In this document: in pieces, positions 14,365 to 17,914 of the stretch | Layout: each line of letters starts with the position of its first letter | Position numbering within the stretch: position 1 is the first letter of the stretch | Source of the DNA: JANRIZ01 sp033764445 | GTDB lineage: Bacteria > Verrucomicrobiota > Verrucomicrobiia > JAWXBN01 | Reading direction: 5' to 3' | Assembly: GCA_033764445.1 (NCBI GenBank) | Contig: JANRIZ010000054.1 | Coordinates: 1-17,914, forward strand | DNA: 17,914 nucleotides | Program-made: the position numbers and the translations under genes | The notes under the pieces: model-generated | What the model was told of the DNA's origin: nothing | What the model saw: only the letters and a program-made list of their open reading frames with translations | The model's database searches: none

Positions 14365-15834
14365 TTGAGCCTCCCGGACCCCATCTCCGTTCCTCTCAAA
14401 CAAGCCGCAACCGCCCTGGTCTGCGGCTTGTTGCTTGTCTGGGGCAATGCCGGAAATCCAATCGGCCTGCGCCACGCCCTGATCGGGGCATTCCTGTTGG
14501 TCTGGTGTCTGGATTGTTTTCGCAACCGGGCCTTTCTCCCGCACCTGCCCCGCTGGCTGACGGCGGGCGTCCTTCTGCTCCTGATCCACACCCTGCTCTC
14601 GGCCCTGCTCTCCATCGACCCGCGTCTGGGCCTGACGCATTGGTGGCACGACTTCGCCGCCCCGCTCCTCCTCGCCCTGGCCGCGGCGCATTTTGCGCCG
14701 GACCTGCGCCTGCCCTGGGTCGCCGCCGCGGCCTTGGCGGCACTGGCGGTCAACAGTCTCACGGACCTCGCCCAGGTGGTTCTGATGCCGCAAAATCCGA
14801 CCCTCTGGCACGGGCTTTTCAGCGACTACGGATGGGAAAACGGTTTTCTCCTGCTGACCCTTCCCCTGTGCTGGGGTCTGTGGGTGTATGTGCGGCAGGT
14901 CCCCGCCCGGCCGTCGGTTTATCTGACCCTCCCCCTCCTCGAAGGTCTGGCCCTTCTGGCCTGCCTCTCGGCGTGGTCCCGCGCCAATACCCTGTGCCTG
15001 GTGCTGACCGCGGTACTGACTTTTTCCACGCTCCTGTGTATGCAACCGTGGTCCCTGCCGCAAATCCGAAGGCTGGTCGCCCGCTCCGTGGTCATCGGTG
15101 TGGTGGCCTTTGTATACGATCTGGCCCTCGCCTCCCGGATTTCCATCGGTGTCTTCAGCCACTTCGACCTGTACTGGATTCTCACCAGCACGCCCCTGCT
15201 CCTGCTTCTGATCCCCTTCCGCTTCAGACGCCAGGCCCTCGCCGGCGTGGCCGCCGCAGTGGTGGCACTGGGATGTCTGGGCCTTGTGCTCCTCTACCAG
15301 AAAGCCAGTTTGAAAAACACGGAATCGGATCTGGTGCGACGCTTTTCCTACCGCGAGGTCCTCAGCGACCCCGGCTTTCATCCGTTTTTTGGATTGGGCC
15401 CGGGCCGGGACATGGTCCTGAAGGGAAAACCCGACTGGCATCCCCGCATGCAAACCCACATCCTGCCATTGCTCGGAGAAAAAAACATTCCTTCGGAGCT
15501 TCTGGAAACCCCGGCACACGGGGGGCACAGCCACATTCAGTGGATCAACTGGCGGTATGAAATCGGCTGGGTGGGACTGGGGTTGGTGCTGGGCCTGCTG
15601 GGGGTTTCGACGTGGCTGTTCCTGCGCGGATTGGTCCTGGCCCGGCTGACCCCCGTCACACTCGGCCTGGGTGCCGCGCTGCTGGCCTTCAATCTGGACA
15701 TTCCCATGGGCCTGAACCACGCCGCCAGTCTCGCCCAGCAACACTGGCTGATGTGGGGACTTTTTGCGGGACTGACCTGTTTTCACACGACACGCGCCGA
15801 AGACCCCGCCCCCGCACTCCCGGAGAGACCATGA
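14365..15834 (+). CDS. O-antigen ligase/polymerase-like membrane protein (WaaL/Wzy_C type)
   Basis: This 489-residue protein has about ten membrane helices with Leu/Ala-rich cores. Between late helices is a large polar loop (about 315-395) of the O-antigen ligase type: RRFSYREVLSDP (325-336), then HPFFGLGPG (339-347) and AHGGHSHIQW (384-393), with the histidine pair H388/H390 where the family has HNxY/HS motifs, followed by a conserved GWVGLGL. Such proteins join or polymerise lipid-linked glycans on the periplasmic face of the inner membrane. The only start I find that keeps the first helix is a TTG at 14365, five bases after trxA and without a clear ribosome binding site. Its TGA overlaps the glycosyltransferase start (ATGA). 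Whether it is a ligase or a polymerase cannot be told from sequence. Confidence 0.82.
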   Translation: MSLPDPISVPLKQAATALVCGLLLVWGNAGNPIGLRHALIGAFLLVWCLDCFRNRAFLPHLPRWLTAGVLLLLIHTLLSALLSIDPRLGLTHWWHDFAAPLLLALAAAHFAPDLRLPWVAAAALAALAVNSLTDLAQVVLMPQNPTLWHGLFSDYGWENGFLLLTLPLCWGLWVYVRQVPARPSVYLTLPLLEGLALLACLSAWSRANTLCLVLTAVLTFSTLLCMQPWSLPQIRRLVARSVVIGVVAFVYDLALASRISIGVFSHFDLYWILTSTPLLLLLIPFRFRRQALAGVAAAVVALGCLGLVLLYQKASLKNTESDLVRRFSYREVLSDPGFHPFFGLGPGRDMVLKGKPDWHPRMQTHILPLLGEKNIPSELLETPAHGGHSHIQWINWRYEIGWVGLGLVLGLLGVSTWLFLRGLVLARLTPVTLGLGAALLAFNLDIPMGLNHAASLAQQHWLMWGLFAGLTCFHTTRAEDPAPALPERP

Positions 15835-16769
15835 AAATTTATTTCGTCCTGAGCAAAATCAACACCATCCGGGTCAACTGCGGTGTGGAAGCCCTCCACA
15901 CGGAGGCCCAGCGACAGGGGCATCCCCACGAGGTTCTCACCGGGCCGGACCCCCGCGTCCTTGCGGCGGAACCGGGACTGGTCATCATCAACTTCAAACA
16001 CTACTTCAAAAACCGGACCGCCTTCAGCCCCTGGCTGCGCCGTCTGCGAAAGGCGGGATTTGTCACCGCCAACTACCACATCGACGCCCCCTACAACAAC
16101 GGACTCAAAACCTGGGCCTGGTGGCTGCTTCGCCATGGGGACTGGCCCTTCGACCTGTTTTTCACCCACTCGGTCGAGGCCGACGCCCCGGCCTCCAGCC
16201 GCACGGTCTACCTGCCCAACGCCTGCGGTCTCGAGCTCATTGACACCACCGTGGAAACCCCGCGCTATGATGTCGGCTTCTGCGGAAACTTTTCGGCCAC
16301 CAACCCGGAACACCGCAAACGGGTGGAGCTGCTTCAGACCCTTGAAAGGATGTTCCAGTCCCGCGGCATCTCCTGCATTCTCCGCCAGGACGACACGACC
16401 ATGGAAACCTGGCTGCGGCACGGCCGGGAATGCTTCCTCCAGCTTTCCGCCGGGTCCACCGCCGACCTGCCCCATCAGATGTCCCACGGCATGCCCGCCC
16501 GCATCTACGGCTTTTCCTGCATCGGCGCCCTCACCCTCATCGAGCCGCGCCATCACCTCCGGGACGATTTTCCCGCCCCCTTCGACCTGCCCACCTACCG
16601 CACCCCGGAGGAATGCGTGGAGACAGTCACCGCCCTCCTGCGCGACCGGGAGGCGACCCTCCAACGGCGTCGGCGACTGATGGAATTCGCCCGCGCCCGC
16701 CACCAGTACTCCCACCGCCTGGCCACCCTTCTGCAAAATGCGGCCCGGATCGGAACACAAACAGAGTGA
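15831..16769 (+). CDS. GT-B-type glycosyltransferase, CgeB-like
   Basis: This 312-residue protein begins MKIYFVLSKINTIRVNCG, a first Rossmann strand, and GGAG lies five bases upstream of the ATG. A longer in-frame extension to 15612 would overlap the upstream gene and is rejected. The C-terminal half follows the CgeB/Glyco_trans_1_2 pattern: a YDVGFCGNFSATNPEHRKR strand-loop, then MPARIYGFSCIGALTLIEP near 218-236 (nucleotide-sugar binding region), then a helical end with RHQYSHRL. It should transfer a sugar from a nucleotide donor on the cytoplasmic side. The four-base ATGA overlap with the ligase-like gene points to one surface-glycan pathway. The donor and acceptor are unknown. The last 143 bases overlap the 3' end of the gene on the other strand. 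Confidence 0.83.
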   Translation: MKIYFVLSKINTIRVNCGVEALHTEAQRQGHPHEVLTGPDPRVLAAEPGLVIINFKHYFKNRTAFSPWLRRLRKAGFVTANYHIDAPYNNGLKTWAWWLLRHGDWPFDLFFTHSVEADAPASSRTVYLPNACGLELIDTTVETPRYDVGFCGNFSATNPEHRKRVELLQTLERMFQSRGISCILRQDDTTMETWLRHGRECFLQLSAGSTADLPHQMSHGMPARIYGFSCIGALTLIEPRHHLRDDFPAPFDLPTYRTPEECVETVTALLRDREATLQRRRRLMEFARARHQYSHRLATLLQNAARIGTQTE

Positions 16770-17532
16770 GTGCCTGCTCACCAGACGAGGGGTTATCGGG
16801 TGCCACAAACACCCCCCTGGCAGCCTTGGCACTGATCTTTTGGTTTCGCGCGTAGGCTTCACCGGCTCGGGTTCTGATTTTTTCACCACGTTCTCCCTTT
16901 GCCCATCCCTGTAGGACCGCCTCCAATATGAAACTGCCCGGATACATCAGTTGGGTGGTCATCAAAATGGGTTGCGCACCTGACTTTCCCAATAACGGGC
17001 CAAAACAAGCCTGGCTGACACAACATAGGACAACCGCCTCCCGGGACTTGCCTCCCGCCGCCGAGGGGGCCTCCACGGAAAATTCCATCAGTCCATTGTG
17101 CCCGATATAGACAACCATGTCTGCCTTTCCATAAGCTGACACGCCGGACTTCTCCCGGCCCGAAGCCGCACTGAAAAAATCCTCCAGACACTGTTTGATT
17201 TCACGCCCACGGTAGGCATCCGCCACCAGAACAAGCCCCAGAGATTCGTTTTTGAAGGTGCAACGTTCCAGCACCACTCCCGAGGAAGATATTTCCTCGG
17301 ACAACAACTTCCATCCCTTCGCACGCTTAAAGTAAGTCTTGAGTCCGTCTGAACAGCCCCAATAGAGGTTATCCGCCGGTTTGTCACCATTGCCGATTTT
17401 TTCAGGAACCGGCACGATTCCCTGAGATCGATTGTCACACAGTGCGACAAAAACATAAACCACCTTTTCGTCTGCAAAAAGTGTATGGCCGGAAAAAACA
17501 CAAAGCGCTGACATCATTAAGAGTATCCGCAT
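16627..17532 (-). CDS. Secreted uncharacterised protein with caspase-like His and Cys motifs
   Basis: With the ATG at 17532 this has 301 residues; a GTG at 17580 would add 16 in front of the signal peptide. Residues 1-20 are a signal peptide (LLMMSALCVF, cut near LFA). The body has well-defined motifs: VFVALCDN (27-34), GIVPVP and GNGDKPADNLYWG (47-59), VADAY (103-107), YIGHNGLMEF (142-151, H145) and VVLCCVSQACF (167-177, C171). I recall an uncharacterised bacterial family with LCDN, IGNG, GHDGLMDF and LACxS motifs. The His-Gly and Cys-x-Ser elements at strand ends resemble clan CD peptidases (caspase, gingipain), so a periplasmic or secreted cysteine peptidase is my inference, not an established function. 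The last 47 or so residues are Gly/Pro-rich, run antisense to the glycosyltransferase gene, and look like read-through. Confidence 0.72.
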   Translation of the reverse strand: MRILLMMSALCVFSGHTLFADEKVVYVFVALCDNRSQGIVPVPEKIGNGDKPADNLYWGCSDGLKTYFKRAKGWKLLSEEISSSGVVLERCTFKNESLGLVLVADAYRGREIKQCLEDFFSAASGREKSGVSAYGKADMVVYIGHNGLMEFSVEAPSAAGGKSREAVVLCCVSQACFGPLLGKSGAQPILMTTQLMYPGSFILEAVLQGWAKGERGEKIRTRAGEAYARNQKISAKAARGVFVAPDNPSSGEQALTLFVFRSGPHFAEGWPGGGSTGGGRGRIPSVADAVGGSPPGRAGGR

Positions 17533-17564
17533 CCGAACCGAACTCCCATGCCGCGGATAAGTTT

Positions 17565-17601
17565 CAAAAAAAATCCCCACCCTGGAAACAGGGAGGGGAT
17601 T
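17565..17601 (-). terminator. Rho-independent terminator
   Basis: On the minus strand a near-perfect stem (AATCCCC and CCCTG paired with CAGGG and GGGGATT, one internal A-A pair) closes a 4-base loop and is followed by eight T residues. It terminates transcription from the small gene ending at 17638, and leaves only 32 bases before the next start codon at 17532. Confidence 0.88.
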
Positions 17602-17637
17602 GGATTGTGGGAAGGGGCGATGTGATTTCTGGAGGAA

Positions 17638-17904
17638 TTACTTCTTGGCCTCTGCGCGGAACGCACTCCAGCGTTTTTTCTGGGCGGCGGCAATGCGAGC
17701 CCGTCCGGCGGCGGACATATTGCGCTTGCCCCCGCGGCTCTTTTTCTTTTTCTCGCCAAGGCTGATATCCACACCCGCCTTGAAACTGATGTTTTCACCG
17801 ATCATCCCGGCAAGTTTCTTTTCGAGACCTTCAATCTTTTGGAGGATTGCAAAAGCCTTTTTGACCTGGGAGGAACCCAACTGACGAAGTAAGTTTGTTT
17901 TCAT
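17638..17904 (-). CDS. Small basic protein with a histone-like C-terminal Lys/Arg/Ala tail
   Basis: This 88-residue protein is complete in the window: ATG at 17904, TAA at 17640-17638. The N-terminal half is amphipathic helix (QVKKAFAILQKIEGLEKKLAGM). The C-terminal part is strongly basic, with KKKKSRGGKR and the phrase MSAAGRARIAAAQKKRW. I recall this AAAQKxRW phrase as the C-terminus of many small hypothetical proteins in Verrucomicrobiota and Acidobacteriota, and it resembles nucleic-acid-binding tails. Nucleic acid binding is therefore inferred; the family is not named. Only ten bases precede the start, so its promoter is outside the window. It ends in a strong terminator. Confidence 0.75.
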   Translation of the reverse strand: MKTNLLRQLGSSQVKKAFAILQKIEGLEKKLAGMIGENISFKAGVDISLGEKKKKSRGGKRNMSAAGRARIAAAQKKRWSAFRAEAKK

Positions 17905-17914
17905 ATTTACGCAG

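Noticed and set aside
14356..15786. 476-residue minus-strand frame
   Set aside because: Gln/Gly-rich shadow of the ligase-like membrane protein, whose hydrophobic helices are read on the plus strand.
15783..16889. 368-residue minus-strand frame
   Set aside because: Antisense to the CgeB-like glycosyltransferase and starts in the secreted-protein gene in another frame; no motifs.

Overview
This 17.9 kb window is bacterial chromosomal DNA, GC-rich, with short intergenic gaps (none over about 225 bases) and frequent stop/start overlaps (TAATG, TGATG, ATGA). It encodes outer-membrane machinery (a two-partner secretion pair and an OmpA-like peptidoglycan anchor), so the cell is diderm. The mix of genes (UDP-xylose synthase, polysaccharide polymerase/ligase, HicBA, a basic AAAQKKRW-type protein, degenerate repeats between genes) would fit a Verrucomicrobiota or other PVC-group bacterium. 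That placement is an impression; no rRNA or marker gene is present to confirm it. There are no tRNA or rRNA genes, CRISPR arrays or transposases.

Layout. 145-6588 (minus strand): an OmpA-like envelope protein translationally coupled to a galactokinase, then a 224-base gap with a perfect palindrome next to a TATAAT box, then a coupled tpsA-tpsB pair: an exported beta-helix protein and its outer-membrane transporter. 6792-7958 (plus): an uncharacterised membrane-associated protein of propeller-like character. 8150-8553 (plus): a hicB-hicA toxin-antitoxin pair bracketed by near-identical 28-base direct repeats. 8764-12326 (plus): an apparent operon of two unrecognised membrane proteins followed by a UDP-glucuronate decarboxylase. 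12401-13810 (plus): a Pro/Ala-rich, probably tail-anchored protein. 14033-16769 (plus): thioredoxin, an O-antigen ligase/polymerase-like membrane protein and a CgeB-like glycosyltransferase, packed as an operon. 16627-17904 (minus): a secreted protein with caspase-like His and Cys motifs that overlaps the glycosyltransferase tail to tail, preceded by a strong terminator and a small basic protein.

How the genes relate. Much of the window concerns the cell surface. Galactokinase and UDP-xylose synthase supply sugar precursors, the ligase-like protein and glycosyltransferase build or attach glycans, the OmpA-like protein ties membrane to wall, and TpsAB exports a large adhesin-like protein. These links are inferred from family roles and proximity.

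The least expected signal lies between the genes. Several gaps carry degenerate tandem 7-base repeats with different unit sequences, together with a second dispersed element related to ATCCGCG...CATCTGCGGG. Copies of both flank hicBA.
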